From the NCBI GenBank assembly GCA_035626235.1, contig DASPOB010000029.1:1-64000 (forward strand): DNA of 64,000 nt, written 5' to 3'. The notes under the pieces were generated by a model, which was given only the letters and a program-made list of their open reading frames with translations, did not search any database and was not told where the DNA came from. Of this stretch, positions 41,192 through 49,349 are shown piece after piece (the first letter of the stretch is position 1; every line of letters begins with the position of its first letter). The position numbers and the translations under genes are program-made. The DNA comes from DATFYP01 sp035626235. GTDB lineage: Archaea; Thermoproteota; Nitrososphaeria; Nitrososphaerales; Gagatemarchaeaceae.

Positions 41192-41506
41192 CTATTTCAT
41201 CTTGGAGAGCTGTTCTATGCGGGAGATTCGAGCCTTGTCGAGCATCTCGAATGACTTCTTGAGGTCCGTGAGGGTTTCCACGTTCTCGCCTGACTCCTTG
41301 GCGAGCTGTTGGAAGACGTCCTTGGCCTGGGTATTCGTCTGCCTCGAGGCGAAGCGTTCATAGCTGCTGACAAGGTCCTCTTCGACGCCGATCCAGTTGA
41401 CCAGAGTCTCGATAAGAGCTTCGACGTAGCCCGTCTTCACGGTCTCTTCCACCTTCCTCGCGTCGGAAACGGTCTCGACTTCGGCGATTATTCTCTCTCT
41501 CTTCAT
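41192..41506 (-). CDS. Ferritin-like/rubrerythrin-like helical protein
   Basis: A 104-residue all-helical protein (EVETVSDARKVEETVKTGYVEALIETLVNWIGVEEDLVSSYERFASRQTNTQ). The ExxxxxxYERFA line looks like a ferritin-fold helix, but only one clear metal-ligand motif is visible and no second EXXH can be seen, so iron binding is doubtful. It could be a non-metal relative of the family or an assembly partner of the hydrogenase. A palindromic TTTAAA at 41538-41543 lies about 35 bases upstream of its ATG. It sits between the DUF6390-like gene and the end of the hydrogenase operon. Confidence 0.65.
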   Translation of the reverse strand: MKRERIIAEVETVSDARKVEETVKTGYVEALIETLVNWIGVEEDLVSSYERFASRQTNTQAKDVFQQLAKESGENVETLTDLKKSFEMLDKARISRIEQLSKMK

Positions 41507-41554
41507 GAGACGACAGCACCTGCCGATTTTCGGGCAGTTTTAAACGAGTCGTGG

Positions 41555-42988
41555 TCAGACAAGTTGGTTCAGCAGGAGGAACGGCAGAAGGCCGGTGGCG
41601 AGACTCAGCAGGAGCATTAGGGCGGGGGGCGCCAGGTCAGCGGGCTTCCTCGCCTGCACGGACCCATCCCCCTTTCCGAAGACGACGGTGTTGATTATCT
41701 TGTAGTAGTAACCGATGGAGAGCAGAATGTTGCCGACGACAATGACTGCCAGAAAGAAGAAGGGTCCAGTCTGAGCTGAGAGCAGGGCCCACACCACGAG
41801 GATTTCGCTCCAGAACATCCCGAACGGGGGAGCACCCATCATCGCGAGCGAGTTTGAGGCGTAGAGGAAGCCCAGCGGCCTGTCCTGCCTCCCCGAACCC
41901 TTGAGTTTCTCGAGTTCCGCGTTCTCGTATGCGGAGTTCTCCTTCCCGAGCAGCATAAAGAAGTTGGACTTCAGGAGGCTGTGATTCCAGATGGTGAAGA
42001 CTACGGCGACCAGCCCGGGGAAGCTCAGAGTCGACAAGGCTGCTAGCATGTAGCCCGTCTGGGCCACCGAGCTGAAGGAGAGGATCCGTCTGAGGTTGGT
42101 CTGCGCCAGACCGCTGAGGTTGCCCACCAGCATCGTCACCACGGCCAAGGCAGCAAGGAGGATCTGAATGTCCAGGATGCTAGAGGGAGGGGAGACGGCC
42201 CCGACCAGGGGCTGTAGAATCTTCAGGATTGCGAAGACGCCGACTCCGGTCACTGCCCCCGAAATCAGGGATGCAGACGGGAGGGGAGCCGCGGCGTACA
42301 CGTCCGGGAGCCACGTGTGCAGCGGGACAATCGCAGCCTCGACCCCCAATCCCATGATAAGGACAGCAAGGCCGAAGGCTCCCGCCGATGACCCGAGCGC
42401 CGTCAAGCCGGCTCCCAGCGCTATGGAGCCCGTGGCGGCGTTGATGACGGAGATGCCGTAGAGCGCGAGGAGGCTCCCTATTCCCGCCATGAAGAAATAC
42501 TTCATCGTTGCCTCGAGCGAGAGCTGCCCCCTGCCGAAGCTGACCAGACCGTACGCCGCGACGCTCATCCCCTCCCAGAAGAGGAAGAGGGTCAGGTAGT
42601 CCCCGGCGGAGATGACCCCGACCAGCGAGCCCATAAGAAGCAGGACGAGGGCGTAGAACGGGCCGATGTTGTCGGAAGGGCCGAGGTGCCTCAATGAGTA
42701 CAGCGTCACGACGAAACCCACGACCAGGACCGTGAACGCGACGAAGATGCTGAACCTGTCCGCCAAGTAGACCGTCGCCAGCGCGGACGCGGTGGGCTGG
42801 GTTACGATGAAACCTTGGTCAGGGACCCATTCAGAGATCAGAAGGGCAAGGGAGACCAGAATTGCCCCGCCGCAGACAGCTCCGACTGCGTACCCCCTGC
42901 GGCTCCCCTTGCGTCCAGCGGCGAAGTCCGCCAGCAGGGAAAGGACCGCTGCCGCGAAGAGGACTTCCATCACCGAAGTTATCCACAT
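41555..42988 (-). CDS. Antiporter-like membrane subunit, NuoN/M type, of the group 4 hydrogenase
   Basis: A 477-residue membrane subunit with about fourteen hydrophobic helices. It matches NuoN/FpoN: the helix TLFLFWEGMSVAAYGLVSF carries the conserved Glu of proton-pumping helix 5, MKYFFMAGIGSLLALYG follows, and VPLHTWLPDVYAAAPLPSASLISG holds the broken helix 7 with Lys/His-type residues. The C-terminus is close to stop of the operon. It begins two bases after the L gene and is the last gene. It should contribute an ion path, as in complex I. No M gene is present beside it. Confidence 0.88.
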   Translation of the reverse strand: MWITSVMEVLFAAAVLSLLADFAAGRKGSRRGYAVGAVCGGAILVSLALLISEWVPDQGFIVTQPTASALATVYLADRFSIFVAFTVLVVGFVVTLYSLRHLGPSDNIGPFYALVLLLMGSLVGVISAGDYLTLFLFWEGMSVAAYGLVSFGRGQLSLEATMKYFFMAGIGSLLALYGISVINAATGSIALGAGLTALGSSAGAFGLAVLIMGLGVEAAIVPLHTWLPDVYAAAPLPSASLISGAVTGVGVFAILKILQPLVGAVSPPSSILDIQILLAALAVVTMLVGNLSGLAQTNLRRILSFSSVAQTGYMLAALSTLSFPGLVAVVFTIWNHSLLKSNFFMLLGKENSAYENAELEKLKGSGRQDRPLGFLYASNSLAMMGAPPFGMFWSEILVVWALLSAQTGPFFFLAVIVVGNILLSIGYYYKIINTVVFGKGDGSVQARKPADLAPPALMLLLSLATGLLPFLLLNQLV

Positions 42989-42990
42989 GT

Positions 42991-44736
42991 CTACAGAACC
43001 CCCACCGCGAACAGGACGAACAACGTCATGACCGCAAGAAGAATCAGGGCGGCGTTAGCCTCGAGCAGCCCCGTCTGGATGGACGAAACGGCCTTTGCCA
43101 GAGGCCCGGCGACCCCCCTGTAGATTCCCGAGTACAGCCGGTCGAAGCCGAGGCCCTCCAGCAGCGCCCCCTTCAAGGACTTCATGGTCGGGGAGGTCGC
43201 CGCGAGCTGCTTCGTCTTCTGGGCATACAGCGAGAAGGCCAGGTAGACGACGAGGAGACTCGCTGCGAGGACGGAGAGGGAGGTGGCGAGCGTAGCCACG
43301 TCCGGGAGCCCGAGCGAGGCTATCGGGTAGATTGTCTGAGGATACAGGACGCCCCAGGCAAGTATTACCGAAATCGAGAGCACGATGATGGGGACGAGCA
43401 TCACGGCAGGAGACTCCGAGGCGGTTCCCTTCCCTCTGGGCTGCCCGAAGAAGACCTTGGCGAGGGCCCTGAAGCTGTACAGGCCGGTGGCCGCGAACGC
43501 TAGTATGAGGGCCGCGACCTGCAGTGGTCCAGCCGCGAAGGCCAGCGAGAGGACTGCGTCCTTGCTCCAGAAGCCAATCAGCGGCGGCAGGCCGCTCATG
43601 GCAAGCATTGCTAGCGTGAATCCCACGAAAGTGTACTTCATCTGCTTCCTGAGGCCTCCCATCTCCTCCATGTCTCTGGTCTCCACCGCAGTGATCACCG
43701 AGCCGGCGGCAAGGAAGGCGAGCGCCTTGAAGAGCCCCTGGCTCACCATGTGATAGGTGGCCGCGACCCCGTTCCCCATCCCCACAGCCGCGAACATGAT
43801 TCCAAGCTGGCTTATGGTGGAGTAGGCCAGCACGCGCTTCAGGTCCTGTGCACCGAAGGCGCAGACGCCTCCCACGAGGGCGCTCAGGAGACCCACGAAG
43901 GTGACGATGTAGAGAAGCTCCTGCTGCAGCAGGAACAGAGGGAGCATCCTGACCATGAGGAACACTCCGGCGTTCACCATCGTAGCAGCGTGGATTAGCG
44001 CCGACACGGTGCTAGGACCTTCCATGGCGTCGGGGAGCCAGCCGTGCAGCGGGACCTGGGCTGACTTGCCCATGGCCCCCACAAGTATCAGCACGCCCAG
44101 AAGGAATACAGTCCCTCCGCCGAGGGTGGAAACCCCCTGGGGCCCGAGGACCGTCGTGAAGCTCGTGGTGCCGAATATCCACCAGACGAGGATGACCGCC
44201 AGCAGAAGGGCCGCGTCCCCGAACCTGGTCACGACGAATGCCTTCACTCCCGCCTTCCGGGCGGACTCCCGGTCCGTGAAGAATGCGATCAGGAGAGCGG
44301 AGCAGACGCCGACGATTTCCCAGAAGAAGTAGAATTGGATGAGGTTGCCGGCCATCACCAGCCCGAGCATTGCCCCGATGAAGAGGAGTATCAGGGAGTA
44401 GTATCTCGTGAGCCCCTCCCCTCCCTCTTTCTGCATGTAGCCAATGGAGTAGACCACAACCAGAAACGAGACAAACGCGACGAAGGCCGAGACAAGGACC
44501 GAAAGGCTGTCCACCTGAACCTCGATGGACACGCTGAGCGGAGGCAGCCAGAGATGGAGGCTCTCGGTTGCGGGCCCGGCGAAGTCCAGCGCCCCCAGAG
44601 TGGCCAGGACGAGCGACGCGCCGCTCACGACCACCGCGAACCAGCCCCGAAGCCTCTTGTCGACCATTCCCAGGAGGGTCACGAACGGGACTGAGAGCAG
44701 CGGGATGAGCCAGGTGAGCCAGGCGGTGTAGATCAT
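42991..44736 (-). CDS. Antiporter-like membrane subunit, NuoL type
   Basis: A 581-residue subunit. The ATG at 44736 overlaps the K stop (ATGA). NuoL marks: FYFFWEIVGVCSALLIAFF with the pumping Glu, MGKSAQVPLHGWLPDAMEGPSTVSALIHAATMVNAGVFLMVRM with Lys, His and the discontinuous helix, and a long C-terminal region able to form the lateral helix arm (from about 480 on). It forms the distal proton or sodium channel of the complex. Full length, all key residues visible. Confidence 0.9.
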   Translation of the reverse strand: MIYTAWLTWLIPLLSVPFVTLLGMVDKRLRGWFAVVVSGASLVLATLGALDFAGPATESLHLWLPPLSVSIEVQVDSLSVLVSAFVAFVSFLVVVYSIGYMQKEGGEGLTRYYSLILLFIGAMLGLVMAGNLIQFYFFWEIVGVCSALLIAFFTDRESARKAGVKAFVVTRFGDAALLLAVILVWWIFGTTSFTTVLGPQGVSTLGGGTVFLLGVLILVGAMGKSAQVPLHGWLPDAMEGPSTVSALIHAATMVNAGVFLMVRMLPLFLLQQELLYIVTFVGLLSALVGGVCAFGAQDLKRVLAYSTISQLGIMFAAVGMGNGVAATYHMVSQGLFKALAFLAAGSVITAVETRDMEEMGGLRKQMKYTFVGFTLAMLAMSGLPPLIGFWSKDAVLSLAFAAGPLQVAALILAFAATGLYSFRALAKVFFGQPRGKGTASESPAVMLVPIIVLSISVILAWGVLYPQTIYPIASLGLPDVATLATSLSVLAASLLVVYLAFSLYAQKTKQLAATSPTMKSLKGALLEGLGFDRLYSGIYRGVAGPLAKAVSSIQTGLLEANAALILLAVMTLFVLFAVGVL

Positions 44737-45041
44737 GCCCGCATCCTCCTTATCTCTGCGGGGTTGAGCGTCCGATACTTCCTGAAGACGGTCACTATGA
44801 CCGCCAGTCCGGCGGCTTCCACCGCGGCCCCGACCAGGATGGACAGGATGACGAACACGTGGATCTGGAGGTCGGGAGGCGCCAGGAGCCCCGACGTGTA
44901 CAGCGCGAGGTTCGCCCCGAACACCGCAACCTGGAACGCCATCATGCTCTTGATTAGGTTCTTGGAGAACGCAATGGACGCGATTCCCAAGAGGAGCAGA
45001 GCGGTCCCAGTCGCCATCAGAATGGCCTCGTCTGGCTGCAT
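44733..45041 (-). CDS. NuoK-like membrane subunit
   Basis: A 102-residue three-helix protein matching NuoK/FpoK (MrpC-like): GTALLLLGIASIAFSKNLIKSMMAFQVAVFGANLALY, then VFVILSILVGAAVEAAGLAVIVTVFRKYRTLN. The Glu in AAVEAAGLA aligns with a proton-path glutamate of NuoK. Its stop overlaps the L start, its ATG lies right after the J stop. It is found in complex I and Fpo, and in some group 4 hydrogenases, but not in the minimal Ech. Confidence 0.88.
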   Translation of the reverse strand: MQPDEAILMATGTALLLLGIASIAFSKNLIKSMMAFQVAVFGANLALYTSGLLAPPDLQIHVFVILSILVGAAVEAAGLAVIVTVFRKYRTLNPAEIRRMRA

Positions 45042-45524
45042 CTACCCGTTCCTCGCTAGAAGGTTGGCCACGGCCAGCATCGACGAAGCGAAAACCGTCA
45101 CGAGGATCAGCAAGTCCCAAGGCCTGAACTGCCAGGCGAAGCCCATAACGGTAGCCGAGACGTCAGACAGGAGGGTGGTGGGAGCCCCGGCCAGACCGGA
45201 CGTGAGAACGTAGACGCAGGTGACCGCCACCGCGAGTGTAAGGGCAGTCAGGCCCACCGAGACCTTCCCTGCGCCTATGTCGAGCTTAGACTCCCCCGTA
45301 ATCAGTATGACAGAGAGCAGGAGGACGGAGACCGCCCCCGCGAACGTCACCATGGTGAGAAGACCCACGAGGACGTCGCCGTATATGGTGAAGACGACCC
45401 CCAGCATGATCGAGGCGTAGAATAGCGCAATCAGGGAGATGGAGACCTTTCTGGAGAAGAGGGCCACGAGGACTGTCGCCAGGAGGACCCCCGCGACAGC
45501 CAGCGCTATGTACTCACTTACCAA
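45042..45524 (-). CDS. NuoJ-like membrane subunit
   Basis: A 160-residue five-helix membrane protein matching NuoJ. Helices are about residues 4-22, 28-48, 52-74, 90-108 and 140-157; LVGLLTMVTFAGAVSVLLLSVILITG is the usual helix-3 pi-bulge line, including a conserved Tyr/Thr region that in complex I couples quinone reduction to pumping. It overlaps the I subunit gene by 11 bases. TTG start. Confidence 0.85.
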   Translation of the reverse strand: MVSEYIALAVAGVLLATVLVALFSRKVSISLIALFYASIMLGVVFTIYGDVLVGLLTMVTFAGAVSVLLLSVILITGESKLDIGAGKVSVGLTALTLAVAVTCVYVLTSGLAGAPTTLLSDVSATVMGFAWQFRPWDLLILVTVFASSMLAVANLLARNG

Positions 45525-45909
45525 CCACTAGCGCCTTCTTCATGAGGGTCGATTCCTTCTTGAACACTGCGAGCTCGAAGTCCCTCGTGAGGGTCAGAGC
45601 CCCGAACTTGCAGTCATCAACGCACTGCCCGCAGGAGATGCAGGCGAAGAGCTCGAAGCTCGGCCGCTTGATGTCAACCTCCCTGTCCCCGACCTTCTTC
45701 TTGCCTACGGGGACCATGGTGATGACCTGTGCCGGACAGACGATCTCGCAGATGCTGCAGCCGGTGCACTTGACGGGGTCTATGTCGAGCTTCCCCCTGA
45801 ACCTCTCTGTGACTACCTTCTTGCCGAACGGGTACTCCACGGTGACGGGGCGTTCCAGGCCGGTCCTGAACATCTCTCCGACTGCCCCGCCGACTTTTCT
45901 TCCTGGCAA
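45514..45909 (-). CDS. NuoI-like 2[4Fe-4S] subunit
   Basis: A 131-residue iron-sulfur subunit. Cys48-51-54-58 (CTGCSICEIVC) and Cys90-93-96-100 (CISCGQCVDDC) form two [4Fe-4S] clusters that pass electrons from ferredoxin or another donor to the B subunit. The N-terminus GRKVGGAVGEMFRTGLERPVTVEYPFG matches NuoI and FpoI. The gene starts with TTG six bases after the H stop. Confidence 0.92.
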   Translation of the reverse strand: MPGRKVGGAVGEMFRTGLERPVTVEYPFGKKVVTERFRGKLDIDPVKCTGCSICEIVCPAQVITMVPVGKKKVGDREVDIKRPSFELFACISCGQCVDDCKFGALTLTRDFELAVFKKESTLMKKALVVGK

Positions 45910-45914
45910 GTCTA

Positions 45915-46889
45915 TTACCTCAGCACCACCAGAATGGCGACGGCGAGTTGTGCAAGGCTGAGGGGCGTCAGGATCGTCCAGAAGAGCCGCGTCGCCTGGT
46001 CGATTCTCACCCTGGCCAGGGCGGTCCTTATGACGAAGATAACGAAGCCGACGGCGAAGAGCTTAACGAGGAAGTAGGCCGTGTAGAGGATTGCCTGTAC
46101 GGTCGGGTCCGCGCTGAGCACCGGCCCACCAGCTCCGCCAAGAAAGAGGCTCACCGCCAGGGCGGAGAGGAAGGCGTAACTCAGGTTCTTCGTGAGCTTG
46201 ACGTAGGCGAGGGTGTTCCCTGAGAATTCTGTCATCCACCCGCCCACGATTTCGGTCTTGGCGCTGGGGATGTCGAAGGGGGGTTTTTCCAGCTCGGCGA
46301 GCGCCGCGATGATGAAGACCGCGAAGGCAACCGGAGCCAGGAAGATGAACCAGAGGTTGGCCTGGGCGCCTGCGATTCCGGCTATGGACAGGTTGCGGGC
46401 GAGCACGGCCGGGGTCACCATGGCAATGATCATCGGGATCTCGTAACTCGTGTACTGGACGACGAGGCGACCGATCGCTATCGTCGAATAGCGGCCTGCA
46501 GAAGCATAACCGAGCATCAACGCCATGAGCGTGGAGAATGCGAGTATGAAGAGCATGAAGAGCAGGTCCAGGGGGTCGTATAGTATGGACTGGGCGCCCA
46601 CCACGGGGATGAAGGCCACTCCGATTGCCGGGGCAGCGAAGTACAGCGCCGGCCCCCATCTGAGGACGAAGCTGTCGCTCTCTGCCGGGACGATCTCTTC
46701 CTTGGCCGCGAGCTTGAAGAAGTCGGCCACCGGCTGGAGAATCCCGTAGGGACCGGTTACGACCGGGCCGCGACGTCCCTGCATGCGCGCGGCAGTCTTC
46801 CTCTCAAGCCATTCGAAGAGGAAGGCCAGCCAGACGAAGAAGGTGAGGCCAGGAAAGAGGAGCAGTTGAAGGATCTCCAGCGGGGTCAC
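45915..46889 (-). CDS. NuoH-like membrane subunit
   Basis: A 324-residue subunit with about eight helices that anchors the hydrophilic arm. Motifs: EWLERKTAARMQGRRGPVVTGPYGILQPVADFFKLAAKE at the N-terminus and AALAELEKPPFDIPSAKTEIVGGWMTEFSG near 200, the acidic loop that forms the E-channel next to the active site. In hydrogenases such as Ech and Mbh the same subunit exists. GTG start; overlaps the D gene by four bases. Confidence 0.92.
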   Translation of the reverse strand: MTPLEILQLLLFPGLTFFVWLAFLFEWLERKTAARMQGRRGPVVTGPYGILQPVADFFKLAAKEEIVPAESDSFVLRWGPALYFAAPAIGVAFIPVVGAQSILYDPLDLLFMLFILAFSTLMALMLGYASAGRYSTIAIGRLVVQYTSYEIPMIIAMVTPAVLARNLSIAGIAGAQANLWFIFLAPVAFAVFIIAALAELEKPPFDIPSAKTEIVGGWMTEFSGNTLAYVKLTKNLSYAFLSALAVSLFLGGAGGPVLSADPTVQAILYTAYFLVKLFAVGFVIFVIRTALARVRIDQATRLFWTILTPLSLAQLAVAILVVLR

Positions 46890-48130
46890 TTGTTGCCACC
46901 CCTCTTGCTGTAGTAGTCAATCCCGTACCTCCTGAGCGCCTCTCCTCCGATAGACCATTCCTTTCCCTTGCTGACGTCAAGCACCGCGATTCGGTCCATG
47001 CATCCGAAGCACGGGTCCATGCCGGTCAGCACGACGGGGACGTCCGCCAGGGTGTGCCCTTTCAGCATCTCCACGCCGGTGAGTATGTTCGCCATGGTCG
47101 AAGTCCTGATCTTTACCCTCTCTGGAGTGCTACCTCCCGCGGACTTCACGTAGTAGAAGAGCTCACCTCGCGGGGCTTCGACGTGGAACATCGACTCGCC
47201 GGCCGGGATGGCCCTTGGGATATTGACCTTGAAGTCCCCCGAAGGCATCTTGTCGACGGCCTCCTTGATCATCCTGCAAGAGTCGCGCGCCTCATTGAGC
47301 CTGATCGAGACGAGGGAGGCAATGTCCCCATCATTGCTCGTCATGACCTCGGGGACGACTTCGTCGTACGCTGCGTAGGGGTCCTCGACCCTGATGTCTC
47401 GTGGGATGCCCGTGCATCTGAGGAGAGGGCCGACGGTCGACAGGCGCCGGGTCACCTCCTGGTTGATCCGCCCCATCCCCTTCGTTCTGATGGCGAACGT
47501 CTCTTCGCTCTTCATGAGGCCGTCGTAGTAGTTGAGCCTCTTCTCGATGAACCCGGCCTCTGTCTTGAGTTTCTCGGCCATGCCGTCGGGCAGGTCCTTC
47601 CTGACCCCGCCAATGGTCGAGTAGGACTTGTTGACTCTGTTCCCTGTTATCGCCTCGAGCAGGTCGAGGGAGTGTTCCCTGTCCTTCCAGATCCACATGA
47701 AGAGGGTGTCGAAGCCGGCCCAGTGGCCGATCAGCCCCAACCAGAGGAGATGAGAGTGTATCCTCTCCAGCTCGTGGACCACGGTGCGCAGGTACCTTGC
47801 CCGCTTTGGGATTTCAAACTGGGTCAGGTTCTCCACCCCCTGGGTGTATCCAAGGCTGTGGGAGAAGCTGCAGATGCCGCAAATCCTCTCTACAAGATAG
47901 ACGTTCTTGACCCATGTCCGGTCCTGGGCGGCCCTCTCAATCCCCCTGTGGACGTACCCGATCCTGGGCATCACCTGGACTATCTTCTCCCCCTCGAGAA
48001 TGAGCTTGAAGTATTCCGGCTCCTTTAGCGAAGGATGAACGGGCCCGAAGGGCATGGCGCTCTCCGCAGAGTACTCCATGAGCCCGGCGCTCGATTCGGT
48101 GTAGTGGGCTCCTTCTGAGTTGTCACTCAA
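46886..48130 (-). CDS. Group 4 [NiFe]-hydrogenase large subunit (NuoD-like)
   Basis: A 414-residue catalytic subunit. Unlike NuoD of complex I, it keeps both Ni-Fe ligand pairs: Cys84 and Cys87 in ERICGICSFSH, and Cys374 and Cys377 in GMDPCFGCMDR. So it can bind a [NiFe] centre and make or oxidise H2. After Arg380 there is a 34-residue tail, the size of the C-terminal propeptide cut from HycE-type subunits, and a maturation protease gene heads the operon. The rest follows NuoD/HycE/Ech large subunits (GYVHRGIERAAQDRTWVKNV, HELERIHSHLLWLG). It overlaps the C gene by eight bases. Confidence 0.9.
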   Translation of the reverse strand: MSDNSEGAHYTESSAGLMEYSAESAMPFGPVHPSLKEPEYFKLILEGEKIVQVMPRIGYVHRGIERAAQDRTWVKNVYLVERICGICSFSHSLGYTQGVENLTQFEIPKRARYLRTVVHELERIHSHLLWLGLIGHWAGFDTLFMWIWKDREHSLDLLEAITGNRVNKSYSTIGGVRKDLPDGMAEKLKTEAGFIEKRLNYYDGLMKSEETFAIRTKGMGRINQEVTRRLSTVGPLLRCTGIPRDIRVEDPYAAYDEVVPEVMTSNDGDIASLVSIRLNEARDSCRMIKEAVDKMPSGDFKVNIPRAIPAGESMFHVEAPRGELFYYVKSAGGSTPERVKIRTSTMANILTGVEMLKGHTLADVPVVLTGMDPCFGCMDRIAVLDVSKGKEWSIGGEALRRYGIDYYSKRGGNK

Positions 48131-48581
48131 GCTTCAGCATCTTCCTGATCTTGGCGGGGTCGGCCTCCCTCCTCAGGGGGGCCGGCGCGTCCGTCGGATA
48201 CTCGTCTGGCAGGACGAACCTCCCCTTCATGTAGGGGTTTCCGTCGAAGAATATGCCCATGAGATCCTTGACTTCGGCTTCGTAAAACACCGCCGCCGGT
48301 ACGGCGGGGGTGATCGAGGGGATTCTCGCATCGGTCTTGGGGACCAGCGTCTTTACCACGGCGAAGGTCTTCCCTTTCCAGAAATGGTACAGCACCGCGA
48401 TCTGGTCGCCAAGGTCCAAGGCGGTGATGGTGCTGAGGTGATAGTAGCCAGGCATGGCGGCGACCTTGGCGCAGGCCTCGGGGACCTTCTCGCGGCTGAC
48501 GTTGAGGAAGACCGCCTTCTTGCTCGTGGTTACGGTGCCTCCGGTCTCGGCGGCTATCGCCTGCATGGACTCAACTGACAA
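48123..48581 (-). CDS. NuoC-like subunit (30 kDa)
   Basis: A 152-residue subunit matching NuoC/FpoC/EchD-type proteins: YYHLSTITALDLGDQIAVLYHF, then RIPSITPAVPAAVFYEAEVKDLMGIFFDGNPYMKGRFVLPDEYP, the end motif of the 30 kDa subunit. It binds next to the large subunit and helps assemble the hydrophilic arm. It overlaps both neighbours by 8-11 bases. C and D are separate genes here, as in many archaeal complexes. Confidence 0.9.
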   Translation of the reverse strand: MSVESMQAIAAETGGTVTTSKKAVFLNVSREKVPEACAKVAAMPGYYHLSTITALDLGDQIAVLYHFWKGKTFAVVKTLVPKTDARIPSITPAVPAAVFYEAEVKDLMGIFFDGNPYMKGRFVLPDEYPTDAPAPLRREADPAKIRKMLKLE

Positions 48582-49041
48582 CCTGTCGCGCCTCCTCCGG
48601 CTTGTCGGGGATTCCCGTCACCAGCTTCAGTATCCCGTAGATTATTCCCTCAGGATTCGGTGGGCAGCCGGGAATGTACAGGTCCACTGGAATCACTGTG
48701 TCAATTCCGTGACCGGCGTTGTAGCAGTCTCTCATGACCCCTCCCCCGAGAGCGCACGCGCCGATGGCAACCACGAGTCTGGGCTCAGGCATCTGGTCGT
48801 ACACTGTCTTGAGGCGGTCTTTCATCAGGGGGTTCATCGTTCCCGTCACCAGCAGGACATCGGCGTGCCGCGGGCTGGGCACCAGCTCCACACCCAGGCG
48901 CTCGGCATCGTACTTGGGGGTCAGAGCCGCGAGGATCTCTATGTCGCAGCCGTTGCAGGAGGCAGCGTTGACGTGGAAGACCCAGATGGACCGCTTTCTC
49001 GCCCAGGCCGTCAGACCGGACTTAAAACTCGCCACCCCCAA
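48571..49041 (-). CDS. Group 4 [NiFe]-hydrogenase small subunit (NuoB-like)
   Basis: A 156-residue subunit carrying the proximal [4Fe-4S] cluster next to the active site. The four ligands are Cys29 and Cys32 in NAASCNGCDIEIL, Cys96 in GACALGGG and Cys126 in PGCPPNPE. The spaced CNGC pair is the hydrogenase-type arrangement, where NuoB has adjacent cysteines, so this agrees with the Ni-binding cysteines of the large subunit. It overlaps the A gene by 20 bases. Confidence 0.92.
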   Translation of the reverse strand: MGVASFKSGLTAWARKRSIWVFHVNAASCNGCDIEILAALTPKYDAERLGVELVPSPRHADVLLVTGTMNPLMKDRLKTVYDQMPEPRLVVAIGACALGGGVMRDCYNAGHGIDTVIPVDLYIPGCPPNPEGIIYGILKLVTGIPDKPEEARQVVS

Positions 49042-49342
49042 CCAACAGGTACCACCACACGACTACTGTGACCACCCCTCCGCCGCCGACAAGGAACAGA
49101 AGAGGGTAGAAAGCGGACGTGGCGCTGAAGGACCAGGCGAGGAGCAGGGCAAAGGCCTCCACCACGAGAAAGAGGGCTGCGAATACGAACAGGTCAGACT
49201 GGTAGAGCCCACGCGTCGGGATGGAGCTCTCCCCACCCGCAAACGGCTCGAACTTTGTCCCCTTCCCCGTGGTCCTCCTGCCGAGCCGCCCGACGAGCGA
49301 GAAGACGATGAGGTCGGCCACGACAATTATGATCGGCCCCAG
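49022..49342 (-). CDS. NuoA-like membrane subunit, probable CTG start
   Basis: A protein of about 106 residues with three membrane helices matching NuoA: TGKGTKFEPFAGGESS stands in the place of the KFEPYECG loop, then FVFAALFLVVEAFALLLAW and YPLLFLVGGGGVVTVVVWWYLL. Starting at the first GTG (49321) would cut helix 1 to about ten residues. The frame upstream encodes LGPIIIVVADLIVFSLVG, a complete helix, and the CTG at 49342 is the only start-like codon before it, seven bases after the protease stop. NuoA is normally absent from Ech and Mbh. Confidence 0.75.
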   Translation of the reverse strand: MGPIIIVVADLIVFSLVGRLGRRTTGKGTKFEPFAGGESSIPTRGLYQSDLFVFAALFLVVEAFALLLAWSFSATSAFYPLLFLVGGGGVVTVVVWWYLLVGGGEF

Positions 49343-49349
49343 TATGATG

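Noticed and set aside
46886..48130. Plain complex I NuoD (NADH or F420 dehydrogenase)
   Set aside because: Both CxxC pairs for Ni-Fe are present, which NuoD/FpoD have lost.
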